Part shown: one piece after another, positions 24,301 to 38,200 of the stretch
Layout: each line of letters opens with the position of its first letter
How positions within the stretch are numbered: the first letter of the stretch is position 1
Assembly: GCA_028095005.1 (NCBI GenBank)
Contig: CM051462.1
Location: 234,688,473-234,752,472 of the forward strand
DNA: 64,000 bases
Direction of reading: 5' to 3'
Source of the DNA: Rhynchospora pubera
Lineage: Eukaryota > Streptophyta > Magnoliopsida > Poales > Cyperaceae
Translations under genes and position numbers: made by a program
Notes under the pieces: model-generated
Database searches by the model: none
Seen by the model: only the letters and a program-made list of their open reading frames with translations
Told to the model about the DNA's origin: nothing

Positions 24301-25526
24301 ATAATAAAAACAACATCTAATATAGTGGATTCCTACAAGCAACCTAACTAATGGCAACAGGGATACCTGAATTGGAAAACTAATGAAATAATTCAACTCA
24401 GAAAACCAGAATTTGTCAATGGATAAAATGGTTACCCTAATCGAGCGGCAGCAGCAAACAATCTAATTTCCGTCTTATCCTTCCCTCACACAACTGCAAA
24501 TAGAATTAAGTATATAAAAAAAAGAAGAAGAATGAACCAACATGTATCTTTCCTCTCCAAATATTGGTCCAAATTCAAAACATGTAGCAGAAAAATAAAT
24601 TGACAGAGTAGAATCCGTGCTAGGTACCACCCCTTTTCAAACCAAATTGGTTTCATGTGAGAATTCAGAATAAGATGAAAACAACTAAGAAACAAACAAC
24701 CATTAAAGAAAAGGTAAAAGAGGATCCTATTGTACCTCAACACTACCAATTAGGTACAGTCAAAGAAGAGGCAGAAGTGAAGAGAACGACGGGAGCACGA
24801 AGAGGATCGAGGAAAACGGCAGGTCGGAGTAGTGTTGCAGATATCGAATGTTTAAATAGGAATTGAGTTGTAGGGGTGCGATCTCAGATTTCAAATTTCA
24901 AAATCAAACTTAAAACGATGCTTACTAATTTCGAATTTGAAATTCAAATTGAAACAGCGGTGCTGCGAAGGGGGGCCACGCCAGCTTGTATGCGCATCAG
25001 GGGATGACCGGTGGGTCCCACTAAAATAAGGGAGGTCACCGACAAAGGCTGGGTCGTTGGTGTGGCGATCCGTGGCTGACCTTGTATGCGCATCGGGGGC
25101 TAAGGTGGCGACTGGCGATACGTGGGTCGTTGGGGGGGGCCGGCGACGCGATTCGTGAGTCATAAACTCGAGTAGGGTTTCGAAGTGATGGGAGTGATAT
25201 TCAGAACAAAATAATAATAAAATAAGAGAATCGCTTAAAATTATATATAAAAAAACTGCCCACAGAAGGAATCGAAGAGGTACAGTATAACAACAGGCGA
25301 TCATTCGTTCCGCTCAAGTTTTTTGCGCGTTCCGATCAAATGGGATGTTCAAGGTATAATTACATATTCGTTCTGCGATATAATCTGAGCCCCTGATCAA
25401 GTTTTTGTTTTGACGATCAATGGTGTAGATTGTTCAAAATTGATCATCAACGATGTAGATCGTTCAGACCAAGATTGTATCCTTAGGTGTTACATCTTTC
25501 CATTGGTGTTTTTAATATAGTAGAGA

Positions 25527-27546
25527 TAGTAGAGATAGAGACTAGATACATAGTTAAAAAATATTTCAAGAAATTGCACGGACTTTCGGCGTGAACCGGG
25601 CCATGATTTCAAAATTAGTTCAATAATTTAAACTATTGCTTAATTATAACTTTTACTGAATGTATGTTATACTGTTTTTTTTTTTCCTTTATTGCCTGAA
25701 AACTATGTACCCCTTTTTGAGAAACGAATCTTAGTTAAAAAAATGGAACAGTAATATAAATTTATTTTTTGGAACTCAGTTTTTATTTTTATAGAAAAGT
25801 AAAAAAAAAAATAGCCATATGTATATCATAGATTATGCAGATCATATAGAGTATACAACAATCTAAGCTACGATATGTACATATTTGAAAAAAAAAAGCA
25901 GGAAATAAAATTTAAAGGATAATGTATCAGATTTGGAATAGAACACACAGCATGAAATCAGATTTTATTTTTAATTTCGAAAGATTAATGTTTCCTCCCT
26001 TTAATTTAACAATCAATGTATTTAATCTTATTGAATAGAACACACAGACATGCCAACTTTATCTTTTTCATTTCATATAAAAAGTTTTAGTTGTACTTGT
26101 ACAATAAAATTAGTAGACGCACTTTTTTCTGTCACATGTTCTTGAAGAAAAATACTAACGACTAATATATTTTCGCGTTCTTGATATTTGAACGGATTTT
26201 TTAGTTCTTTATTTGAATTATTATTTCGAGTAGATTTTTTAGTTCTTTATTTGAAAAATACTAACACTAGAATTATATATGGCCCCTCGATTGGTAGTCT
26301 GTATTTGAGCTAACTCAAAATAAAAACGCAATCTCAATTTTGGAATTATTATTTCGAGTAGATTCCCTGTTTTATCGATTATAATTCTAGTGCATCTGTC
26401 TTGATGTTGTCTTCATTTAACTTTTTGGAAAACTACTTTTTCTGTCAAATATTAGAATTGCAGATATTTTTGTTCTTACACATGGAAAGGGCAAGGTATT
26501 AGATTTACTTTAAAATTCATATTATTTTACCATTCATCATATAGTAAAAAATACAACATAATTAAAAATATTTTAGTCAGAAATATAATCGATGCACTAT
26601 AAAGGTTTAAAAAAAGAAGTCCTTAGAATTACGAGCTAGCAATTAATTTTATTTTAGGGATGTCATTAACTCCATAATGTTTATTAGGGATTTCTATTAG
26701 GGATCTTGTATTTACATGTTTTTGCTCACAAAATTTCAAATATTTGGATTGCTATATTTAGTAGGCATTTACAGGTTTGCAATTTTTGTGGATTCAGATT
26801 TTAGTTTGTTATAATTTCGAAGTAGTATGAGTAGAATTACAATGCCATCACTTTTGCTGAACTAAAATTAACAAACTGGTATTGTACGAAGACAACTCTA
26901 GAGAATGGAGAGTGTTTATTCATAATTCAATCGAGTTTAGAATGAGTTATATCATACACGGCAAAAGTATCGAGATGCCATCACTTTTGCTGAACTAAAA
27001 TTAACAAATAGTTCGTCACGATACTTTCAATTACGCAGACTTTTGCCTCATGCGGGCCAAGAGCCCAAGACGCCAAACTTAATATTTTAAGAAATTTATT
27101 CGACAAAAAAAATTCGAAATATTCCATAATTAAAGCATTCCGTATTAAAATTTTGACTCAATATGTTTTATACCACTTTATTTAGAAAACACCTTTTTGG
27201 GAAAAAAAGAAAAGAAAACCGAAAAAGAACGGCCGTATATACAATATGTTCTAGAATATTAGCGACGTGTAATTGCCACGGAACTTCGAAATGTTTGAAA
27301 TGTTATATTTCATAACGGCCATGAAATTTTAGTTTTGCAATTTTATGCATTCAGAACTTCACGTTCAAGCTTATTGATTTCGAAGGTAATGTTTCCTCCG
27401 TTTATTATAACAATCCACAGACTTAATTATTGATTATAAACAGAAATATGTCATAATATTTGATTGACAAACATTTCATTTCATAATTATTTCTTTTTTG
27501 AAATCTCAAAAGTTTATATATATAATAAAGAGTACCGTATTCCATT
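25527..27546. other. AT-rich intergenic with small direct repeats
   Basis: No gene was found. Direct repeats are present: 'gccatcacttttgctgaac' with about 40 bp matching at about 26844 and 26974, and 'ttttttagttctttatttg' at about 26198 and 26234. Confidence 0.5.
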
Positions 27547-28200
27547 TAGGGTTGTCAATGGGTACGGTACGATAAAAAGTATTTTCATACCTGCACCCGT
27601 TAAAATTTTCTTTACCCATATATGTGCCCGTACCCGTTAAAAAAGACTTTATCCGTAGCATATCCGTATCCGTTAAGAATTAACGATAAGGGTAAGATAA
27701 CGGTACATAATGGGTAGTAATAATATTATTAATTTAATAAAAATATATAATGTGATAAATATCAAATAATTATATAGATAAAGTAAAATATTTAGATAAT
27801 ATTTTAGATATAACAAAAATCATGAAATTTATTCTCATATCAATTGAATTCAAAAAAATCTATATAACAAATTATAAATTATAATATAATATAAAATGAA
27901 AAATCATCGTCATAAATAAATTTGGATGAAGATCAAAATTAATAACATATTTATGAAATATGTTAAAAATATGATTATATATACATATATGTTTATAAAA
28001 TATTACCCGTTAAATAATGGGTACGAAATAACCCTTATCCGTACCCGTACCCGTACCCGTACCCGATAAGTTAACGAAATTTTTTCTTTATCCGTACCCA
28101 TACCCGTTAGTCTTACAAAAATAAAACTTTATCCAAATCCGCCTTATCGAATACGGTACGGGTAGGATAAATGAGTAAACGAATTTCATTGACGGCTCTA
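27547..28200. mobile_element. hAT element, 654 bp
   Basis: Ends tagggttgtcaatg and cattgacggctcta are inverted repeats, flanked by a perfect 8-bp duplication ATTCCATT (27539-27546 and 28201-28208). Many copies of 'cccgta' / 'tacggg' cluster within 130 bp of each end, including a run of 'acccgt' units near 28045. They are absent from the AT-rich centre, which is the expected pattern for subterminal transposase-binding sites. There is no coding capacity. It sits about 490 bp upstream of the SWEET start codon. Confidence 0.85.
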
Positions 28201-28399
28201 ATTCCATTTGTTTTTCTCTAATATTTTCGAGAAGAAAAACTACTAAGAATCCGAAAACATGTTGCATTCCTAATTTGGAGTGGATTCTATATTCGAATCC
28301 AAAATAGAAGGTTAATCTAATTGAAGGAGCAAATATCCTGTTTTTTTTTTAATCCAAACAAAACGAAGAATAATTTCGCAGGTACAATTATAACAATTA

Positions 28400-28688
28400 A
28401 GTTCCCTTTTTCGGAACTTCCCTTTTTTTCGGAACAAAAATGGAAGCTATTTTCGGAACTTCCTTTTTTTTTTTTTTTGAGAATGTTATTTTTATTAATT
28501 ACTTCCTTTTTGTACTTGCCATTTTTTGGGTTGGCTGCCTTGTGCGTTGCTGTATATATATATATACTGCCGTGTGCTTTGCTTTCTTAATTGTCTTCTA
28601 TCATTCTCTACGCAGTAATTAATTGAGTTGCATCTCCGATCTCTTCCTCTTTTCTCTCAATTTCAATTTCAAATTTCAAAAGGCAACG
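28400..28688 (+). promoter_or_regulatory. SWEET promoter and 5' leader
   Basis: A TATATATATATATACTG run at about 28551-28568 is a plausible TATA region about 125 bp upstream of the start codon. Three 'cggaacttcc'-like units with poly-T tracts lie at 28405-28475. The leader before the ATG is pyrimidine-rich (ctcttcctcttttctctc) and then repeats caatttcaaatttcaa. Confidence 0.45.
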
Positions 28689-31406
28689 ATGATTTCGACG
28701 GGTTCAATTCGTACCGTGGTTGGCATCATAGGAAATGTGATCTCCTTCGGCTTGTTTCTCTCTCCTTTGTAAGTTCTATTTTCTTTTTGATAAATTTCTA
28801 GCAAGATTAATCTTATATAGGTATACGTAGGTATCCAGAGTCAATTTTTTATATTTATTCTGAAATTGTGATGGATAAAACAGTTAGCTAGATACATAGG
28901 ACGCAAAAAGAATTAATAAACAACAACATTGATTCTAGTGCACTATAAGTAAAAAGGTGATATAAATCATGCATGCCTTATCGCTAATTAAGTCTGTCTC
29001 TATTATGGCAGAATAAATTACCTCCTATGTGTACTGATCGATATTGTTTGTACATCATATAGATTTTGAGCGTATGTACGTAGCAACTAAAATTAACATT
29101 AAATAAAATAGATATTATTTGTACATCCATATAGATTTTGAGCGTATGTAGTAAATAAGATTAACATCAAATAAAATCAATATATTATTTGTAATTGTAC
29201 ATGGATCCATGCAGATTGAACCTATCTTTGATAGTAATTTGTTGTTTTTAGCTTTGCTTTTTATTTAAAAATTAATAATATGCTTTTAGACTTGACTCCT
29301 GACTCCTCTGTATAAAAACATCCCATAGTCTCGTAAATTAAGAAGTTTACTCGGAGATAACACTTTGCTTTCAAAGATTAATGGTTTTACTACGTACTTA
29401 AATTCCCCATATATAATTCCATGTTTTGCTTTAAAAGGGCAAATCCTTTTCACTCTATATTTTTTAATACATATTCCTTATGACCAGTAGACTATTGAAT
29501 GCAGGTAAAATATACTATAACTAGAGGCTTTAATTAATATATATCTTTTAAGGCACTTTGCAGATAAGCCCCATGAATTTAGTTTTTTTGTAGTATGCAT
29601 TGCTGAGCGACATATTTGTATAAACAAATTACAAATTACTTATATTATATTTTCTTTCTAAACATTGGATGAACGAACAGTCCGACGTTCCTTAAAATTT
29701 TCAAAAAGAAGGCAGTGGAGCAGTTCTCGCCAGTGCCATACCTAGCAACTCTGCTAAATTGCATGTTGTGGGTCATGTATGGGCTGCCCTTTGTGCATCC
29801 CAACAGTGTTCTCGTTCTCACCATCAATGGCATTGGCTTCATCATTGAGGCACTCTACCTCCTCACATTCTTCATCTACTCACCACGTCGTCTCCGCGTA
29901 ATTAATCTCTTGTTCTTTTTTTTTTGGATTTTATTGCTACATTTTTGGCAATATTTTTGTTTCTGATCATACTTTCTTTCTTTTGCAGCTTCAAATTGTG
30001 GCCATTTTGGCGGCAGAGCTGGTGTTTGTTGGGGCGGTCATGGGGGGTGTGCTCAGCGGAGCCCACACTCACCACAAAAGGACACAAATTGTGGGGATTC
30101 TTTGTGTCATCTTTGGCACTGCCATGTACGCGTCCCCTCTTTCTATCATGGTAAGAATTGTTTACATTGATAATATATATATAATTTGGAATATAGCTGG
30201 TATATGAACTTATGTTAACACACTCTTTTTTCGTTATTATAAAAATAAAGGGCTGTGTTGTTTGGAAAAGAGTTTGCTTTGTGTATTCATGATGCACATG
30301 TTTTGTTAGTTGTTGAGCAATGTGCACTCGAATATATTGTGTGGAAACTAACTTTTGGGTATGAGTCATAAGTAACCATTAAAAATACGGGGTCTAGAGT
30401 GCACATCTTTAGTGAGTTAGTCTTTGATTTAATTAATTTCATTGCTTATACATCATATGTTAATTTAATCCATCCTTGAGGCAGAGCGCTTTTGAGCATT
30501 AATTCAAGTTATATTGTTATTTAATATTAATTATTTTATTCTGAATGTTTAAGTTCCTTTTTGAGGTAACCAACTTATTTACCCCACAGGCAATGTTGTT
30601 ACATGCAATGGAATTAATTCAACTGTTGCCAACAAATCTGTTTACTTAACAGTTTCCTCTGTTTTTGCATCTCATAACAGAAACTGGTGATTCAGACGAA
30701 GAGTGTGAAGTATATGCCATTCTTCCTCTCCTTGGTCAGTTTCCTAAATGGCCTTTGCTGGACCGCCTATTCTCTCCTTCGCTTTGATCTCTATATCTTG
30801 GTTAGACATCTTTAATCTTCTCAATTTCCTTCTTTTACTCAACTTGGTATAAACTAACAACCTATGCCTTAATTAGAAATTACATGATGATTAGGTTAAT
30901 AATGAGTTGTTCCTCGAAACACCAATGAACTCGATCATGTTACAAATACAAAATGAAAGGAGCTAGGCTAAATCTAGTTGCACTAAACTGGGAATTAATT
31001 AATCTGTATTTAACTTATATATGCAGCTCAATTGTGTGATGTAAGTACATGTGCATTGACAATAGAATGTAATCACAGCGCAAGAAAGAAAATAATGTGT
31101 TAAATTTTTTTATCCCAAAATACGAGCAATAACCAGCTTTACTTTATTTGTAGATAGTAGTGGCACAACACATGATTAGAATTTTAGTACTATAACTGTT
31201 GATTGATATATTGTAATCATAAAAAATTTTGGCATGGGCAGATACCGAATGGTCTTGGTGCATTACTTGCTGCAGTGCAGCTGATTCTGTACTTCATTTA
31301 TTATCGTACCACTCCCAAGGACGACACGAACCAAAACCTTGAGTTGCCAGAGGTCACCCCGGCCAGTACACCTTTCCCACTCAGCGCCGTGACAGTCGAG
31401 AACTAG
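28689..31406 (+). CDS. SWEET: SWEET sugar transporter, clade II-like, 5 exons
   Basis: Exons: 28689-28768, 29681-29897, 29989-30150, 30681-30800, 31242-31406. All introns are GT..AG and the joined product is 247 residues. SWEETs are seven-helix facilitators moving sugars across plasma or vacuolar membranes. Two MtN3 domains are visible, at about residues 8-98 and 125-215. Conserved features are the helix prolines P26 (SPFPTF), P46 (SPVPY), P149 (ASPLS) and P166 (KYMPF), pore asparagines N76 (TINGIG) and N196 (IPNG), and W57 and W180. The VHPNS..V.TINGIG stretch resembles clade II (SWEET4-8), known mainly for hexoses; substrate is inferred, not shown. Internal exon sizes 217, 162 and 120 nt match the usual SWEET pattern. 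The C-tail is short (about 35 residues). The ATG chosen gives the normal short N-terminus. The gene appears intact. Confidence 0.93.
29046..29190. repeat. Tandem repeat in SWEET intron 1
   Basis: Two units of about 70 bp share 'tatagattttgagcgtatgt' and an 'aacat(t/c)aaataaaat' tail, with a third partial unit following. It is wholly intronic. Confidence 0.65.
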
Positions 31407-31524
31407 ATATTAGATTTTACAATCCTAAACACCATATATTTAGTTTCCACTGTACTTCCACAATATGTCATCACTTGAATGTTTATTCCGTTGTACATTT
31501 GTACTCGTCGTTTTGATTTATCTG

Positions 31525-31530
31525 AATAAA
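31525..31530 (+). terminator. Poly(A) signal of SWEET
   Basis: AATAAA lies about 120 nt after the stop codon, a plausible near-upstream element for 3' end formation. Confidence 0.5.
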
Positions 31531-32229
31531 GGCTAAGAGACATAATTCTCACAAGGCATAATTGTACACGAATTGAGCCTTTTTTTCTTGCAAAGAAAAC
31601 ATCCTACTATATAGTTTTATTCTAGTCTCGGTTTCACTAAAAAAAAAATAGCTATATTTAAATAAAACAATATAATTTATTAAATGCAACAAACAATTAA
31701 TCGATGCCACTTGCCCACATTAGCAAATAAATATAGCCTACTCGATATTTTATCTAAGCAAATAAGCTCCAATTTGTAAACTAGAAATAATAGTACTCTC
31801 GTAAAACCGTACAGAGGCTCTAAAATTGCTTAAGATATAACAGGTTAAAAGATTATAAATGGTGTAGATGTGTTGATCGGAGATAAACATATATATTATA
31901 TACTTTGGTTGTGCTCCTCGGCCTAGTTTGCTACGAGCCTACGGTGCTACCAGTTGGAAGTTGGAATAGAAGGATTGAAGATTTGCAGTTGTTATAAGAG
32001 GTCCATAATTAAAGCCTAAAATTGTACAAGGAACAGCCTTGAAATAATGCCTGAACTACATTCCAACTGCTAAAAAACTAAAGTTCTAGCAAGCAGCCGA
32101 AAATTTTATAAATAATATTAATACAGTCCGGAATTTTGAAAATATTTTAAAAACAATCGGAAATTATTAAATGGTATTACGATATCGGTTTTCCAAAAAT
32201 CTAATATCGGTTTTTGAAAAGTCGATACT
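31531..32229. other. Intergenic between SWEET and the satellite
   Basis: No gene was found. Near 32160-32235 there are short repeats of 'atatcggttttc' just before the satellite begins. Confidence 0.45.
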
Positions 32230-35200
32230 AGCTTTTTGAGTATTTCAATCTTTTATAGATATATTCTAAGTCAATTCCTCACAATCATCAACATTTATAA
32301 TCTTTATATTGTCTTGAATATCATTCATTTGTTATTTATTCAAAAGTATTAGATTATACATGGTAATTACTAATAGAAACTACAATTAGTGCAATTCCAT
32401 TTGAGCATTTCAATCGTTTCTGAATTCATTCTAAGTCATTTCATCAAAATAATCTATATTTAAATTCTTTATACTGTCTAGAATTTGTTTCACGCGTTAT
32501 TTACTTGAAAATATTCGAATATACATGTTAATTACAAATAGAAATTGCAAATAATATAAATTTTGAGTATCATTTCAAAATTTCAGTTGTTTATGGATTC
32601 ATTATAATTTATTTCATCACAATAATCTACATTTAAACACTTTATACTGTCTTGAATATCAATCATATGTTATTTCATGAAAATGTTGGATTATAAATGG
32701 TGATTACACATAGAAAGTGCAAATAATATAATTATGAGTATCATTTGAGCATTTCAACCGTTTTTTCTGGATTCATTCTAACTCATTTCATCACAATAAT
32801 CTATACTTAAACTCATTATACTGTCTAGAATATTATTCATACGTTATTTACTCAAAAAAAAATATTAGATTATACATTTTTGTACACTAATCCATTCTGC
32901 TATTCTGATTATCATTTGAGCATTTCAATCGTTTTGAAATTAATTCTAAGTCATTTCATCACAATTATCTACATTTAAACTCTTTATACTGTCTTTAATA
33001 TTATTAATAGGTTATTTATTCAAAAAGATTGGATTATATATGGTAATACGCATATAAAGAGCAAATAATGCAATTGTGAGTATCATTTAAACATTCCAAT
33101 CGTTTCTGTATTCATTCGGACTAATTTCCATACAATAATCTACATTTCAACTCTTTATATTGTCTAAAATATGACACATGCTTTATTGACTCAAAAAAAT
33201 GGATTATACAAGATAATTAAGCATAGAAAATGCAACTAATGCAATTCTGGGTATCATATGAGCATTTCCATCGTTTCTGGATTTATTCCAACTCATTTCA
33301 TTACAATAATCTACATTTAAACTATTAATACTGTATTCAATATCATTCCTACATTATTTATTCAAAAAGATTGGATTATACATGGTAATTACGCATATAA
33401 ATTGCTAATAATGCAATTCTGAGTATCGTTTGAGCATTTCAACGGTTTCCGGATTAATTCTTACTCATTTCATCACAATAATCTATATTTAAATGCTTTA
33501 TACGTTCTTGAATATCATTCATACGTTATTTACTAAAAAAGAATGGTTTAACCATGATAATTACGCATAGAAAGTGCAAATAACGCAGTACGGAGTATCA
33601 TTTTAGCATTTCAATAGTTTATGAATTCATTAAGTCATTTCTACACAATAATCTACATTTAAACTCTTTATATTGTCTTGAATATCATTAATAGGTTATT
33701 TATTCAAAAGATTGTATTATACAAGGTAATTATGCATATAAAGTGAAAATAATGCAATTCTAAGTATCATTTGAGCATTTCAATGGCTTCTTGATTCATT
33801 CTAAGTCGTTTCATCAATATAATCTATATTTAAATTCTTTATACCGTCTTGAATATAATTCATATGTTATTTAATCCGAAAGAATGGATTATACATGGTA
33901 ATTACGATTCGAAAGTGCAAGTAATGCTATTTCGAGTATCATTTGAGCATTTCAATCTTTCCAGTATTCATTCTAAGTCATTTCATTACAATATTCTACA
34001 TTTAAACTCTTTATACTGTCTTCAATATCATTCAAAGGTTATTTTTTCAAAAAATATTGGATTATACATGGTAATTACGTTAATAGAGTGCAAATAATTG
34101 TATTCTGAGTATCCTTTGAGCATTTCAATCATTTTTGGATTCGTTCTAATTTCTAAGTCATTACATCGCAATAATCTACATTTAAACTCTTTATACGTTC
34201 TGCAATATCATTCATAAGTTATTTAATCCAAATGAATGTGTTATCCAAGATACTTACGCATAGATAGTGCAAATAACGCAGTACTGAGTTCATTTTAGCA
34301 TTTCAATAGTTTTTGTATTCATTCTAAGTCATTTCTTCAATAGTTTTTGTATTCATTCGAAAGTGCAAGTAATGCAATTTCGAGTATCATTTGAGCATTT
34401 CAATCATTCCAGTATTCATTCTAAGTCATTTCATTACAATATTCTACATTTAAACTCTTTATACTGTCTTCAATATCATTCAAAGGTTATTTTTTCAAAA
34501 AAGAGTGGATTATATATGGTAATTACGTTAATAGAGTGCAAATAATTGTATTATGAGTATCCTTTGAGCATTTCAATCGTTTCTGGATTCATTCTAATTT
34601 CTAAGTCATTTCATCGCAATAATCTACAATTAAACTCTTTATACGTTCTGGAATATCATTCATACGTTCTGGAATAATTGTATTAAGAGTTCCATTTTAG
34701 CATTTCAATAGTTTTTTAATTCATTCTAAGTCATTCTTCACAATAATCTACATTTAAACTCTTTATACTTGAATATCATTAATGGGTTATTTATTCAAAA
34801 ATATTGTATTCCACAAGATAAATATGGATATAATGTGCCAATAATGCAATGCTAAGTATCATTTGAGCATTTCAATCATTTCTGGATTCAATCTAAATCG
34901 TTTCATCCAATAATCTACATTTAAATTCATTATACCATCTTGAATATCATTCATATGTTATTTAATCCGAAAGAATGGATTATACATGGTAATCACACAT
35001 AGAAAGTGCAAATAATATAATTCTAAATGAGACTTTCAATAGTTTCTCGATTCATTCTAAGTCATTTCATCATAATAATCTAGATTTAAATTCTTTATTC
35101 CATCATGAATATCATTCATATGTTATTTTATTTAAAAGAATGGATTATACATGGTAATTACGCATGGAAAGTGCAAATAAAGCAATTCCAAGTATCATTT

Positions 35201-38200
35201 GTGGGTTTCAATCATTTCTGGATTCATTCTAAGTAATTTCATCACAATAATCTACATTTAAACTCTATATACTGTCTTGAATATCATTCATAGGTTATTT
35301 ATTCAAAAATATTGGATTATCCAAGGTAATTATGCATATGAAGTGCAAATAATGCAATTCTAATTATCATTTGAGCATTTTAATCATGTCTGGATTCATT
35401 CTATGTCATTTCATTGTAATAATCTACATTTAAACTCTATATATTGTCTCGAATGTCATTCATATGTTTTTTATTCAAAAAAAATTGATAATACCTGGTA
35501 ATTTTTTATATAAAGTGCAAATAATGCAATTCTGAGTATCGTTTGAGCAATTCAACGGTTTCTGGATTCCTTCTTACTCATTTCATCACAACAATCTGCA
35601 TTTAAACGCTTTATACGTTCTTGAATATCATTAATATGTTATTTACTAAAAAAGAATGGATTATCCATGATAATTATGCACAGAAAGTGCAAATAACGCA
35701 GTACGGAGTATCATTTTAGCATTTCAATCATTTCTGAATTCATTGTAAGTCATTTCTTCACAATAATCTAGATTTAAACTCTTTATACTGTCTCGAATAT
35801 CATTAATAGGTGATTTATTCAAAAGATTGTATTATACAAGGTAATTATGCATATAAAATGCAAATAATGCAATTCTATGTATCATTTGAGCATTTCAATC
35901 GTTTGTGGATTCATTCTAAGTCGTTTCATCACTATATGTGACTTATATGTTATTACTCAAATAGAATGGATTATACATGATAATTACCCATAGAAATTGC
36001 AAATAATGTTAATCTAAGTATCCTTTGTAATTCAATCGTTTCTGGATTTATTCTAGATCATTTCATCGCAATAATCTAGTTTTAAACTCTTTGTAATGTC
36101 TTGAATATAATTCATATGTTATTTACTGAAAAAGAATGGATTATACGTGATAATTCCCATAGAAAGTGAATATAATGCAATTCTCAATATCATTTGAGCA
36201 TTTCAATCGTTTCTGCATTCATTCTAATTCATTTGATCACAATATTCTACATTTAAACTCTTTATAATGTCTCGAATGTCATTAATATATTAAATATTCA
36301 AAAAAATTTGATAATACATGGTAATTTTGCATATAAAGTGCAAATAAAGCAATTCTGAGTATCGTTTGAGCATTTCAATCGTTTCTGGATTCATTCTAAG
36401 TCATTTTCTTCACAATATTATACATTTAAACTCTTTACACTGTCTTGAAAATCATTAAAAAGTTATTTATTTAAAAACATTGAGTAATACAAGGTAATTA
36501 TGCATATGAAAGGCAAATAATGCAATTGTAATTATCATTTGAGCATTTCAATCGTGTCTGGATTCATTCTATGTCACTTGCAATAATCAACATTCATACT
36601 CTTTATATTTTCCCAAATATCAATCATATGTTATTTATTCAAAAAAAATTGATAATACATGGTATTTTTTTATATAAATTGCCAATAATGCAATTCTGAG
36701 TATTGTTTGAGCATTTCAATGGTTTCTGGATTCATTCTTACTCATTTCATCGCAACAATCTACATTTAAACGCTTTATACGTTCTTGAATATCATTCATA
36801 TGTTATTTACTAAAAAAAGAATGGATTATCCATGATAATTACGCATAGAAAGTGCAAATAATGCAGTACGGAGTATCATTTTAGAATTTCAATCATTTCT
36901 GAATTCATTGTAAGTCATTTTTCTTCACAATAATCTACATTTAAACTCTTTATACTGTTTTGAATATTATTAATAGGTTATTTATTCAAAATATTGTATT
37001 ATAAAAGGTAAATGCATATAAAGTGCAAATAATGCAATACTAAGTATCATTTGAGCATTTCAATCATTTCTGGATCCATTCTAAGTCGTTTCATCACTAT
37101 AATCTACATTTAAATTCTTTATACGTTCTTGAATATCATTCATATGTTATTTAATCCAAATTAATGGAATATCCAAGATACTTACGCATAGATAGTGCAA
37201 ATAACGCAGTACTGAGTTTCATTTTAGAATTTCAATAGTTTTTGAATTCATTCTAAGTCATTTCTTCACAATAATCTACATTTAAACTGTTTATACTCTC
37301 TTGAATATCATTAATGTGTTATCTATTCATTCATATGTTATTTAATCCAAAAGAATGGATTATACATGGTAATTACGCATAGAAAGTTCAAATAATGTAA
37401 TTCTAATTGAGCATTTCAATAGTTTCTTAATTCATTATAAGTGGTTTCATCACAATAATCTAGATTTAAATTATTTATATCATCTTGAAAATTATTCATA
37501 TGTTATTTTATCCAAAAGAATGGATTATCCAAGGTAATTACGCATGAAAAGTGCACATAATGCAATTCCGGGTATCATTTGAGAGTTTCAATCGTTTCTG
37601 GATTTATTCTAAGTAATTTCATCACAATAATCTACATTTAAACTCTTTATACTGTCTTAAATATCATTCATAGGTTATTTATTCAAAAAGATTGGATTAT
37701 CCAAGGTAATTATGCATATGAAGTGCAAATAATGCAATTCTAATTATCATTTGTGCATTTCAATCGTGTATGGATTTATTCTTTGTTGTTTCATTGCAAT
37801 AATCTATATTTAAACTCTTTATATTGTCCCGAATGTCATTCATATGTTATTTATTCAAAAAAATTGATAATACATGGTAATTATTTATATAAAGTGCAAA
37901 TAATGCAATTCTGAGTATCGTTTGAGCATTTCAACGGTTTCTAGATTCATTCTTACTTATATCATCACAATAATCTACATTTAAAAGCTTTATACGTTCT
38001 TGAATATCATTCATATATTATTTGCTCAAAAAGAATGGATTATCCAAGATAATTACGCATAGAAAGTGCAAATAACGTAGTACGGAGTATCATTTTAGCA
38101 TGTCAATCGTTTCTAAATTCATTGTAAGTCATTTCTTCACAATAATCTACATTTAAACTATTTATACTTTCTTGAATATCATTAATAGGTTATTTATTCA

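Larger units (their letters stand above)
10002..25526 (-). mobile_element. Probable Helitron, split by a Copia element
   Basis: Read on the minus strand, the left boundary is a Helitron-like 3' end: a hairpin with stem GCCCAC/GTGGGC (about 10013-10031), seven bases, then CTAG, followed by host T. The right boundary reads TCTCTACTATATTAAAA on the minus strand, preceded by A. TC...CTAG ends with insertion between A and T, and no target duplication, define plant Helitrons. Subtracting the 9,666-bp Copia element and one TTTAT copy leaves about 5.85 kb. That remainder contains exon-like shards, as gene-capturing Helitrons do. No Rep/helicase is seen, so it would be non-autonomous. The pairing of these two ends is inferred; they could belong to two different elements. 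Confidence 0.5.

Noticed and set aside
24891..25304. 137-codon minus-strand frame
   Set aside because: It is Arg/His/Pro/Ser-rich low-complexity sequence over a GC-richer patch with no recognisable domain; likely chance.
28045..28075. Run of acccgt units resembling telomeric repeats
   Set aside because: The plant telomere unit is CCCTAAA; this is a hAT subterminal motif cluster.
29902..30369. 155-codon minus-strand frame
   Set aside because: It is antisense to SWEET exon 3 and adjacent introns.
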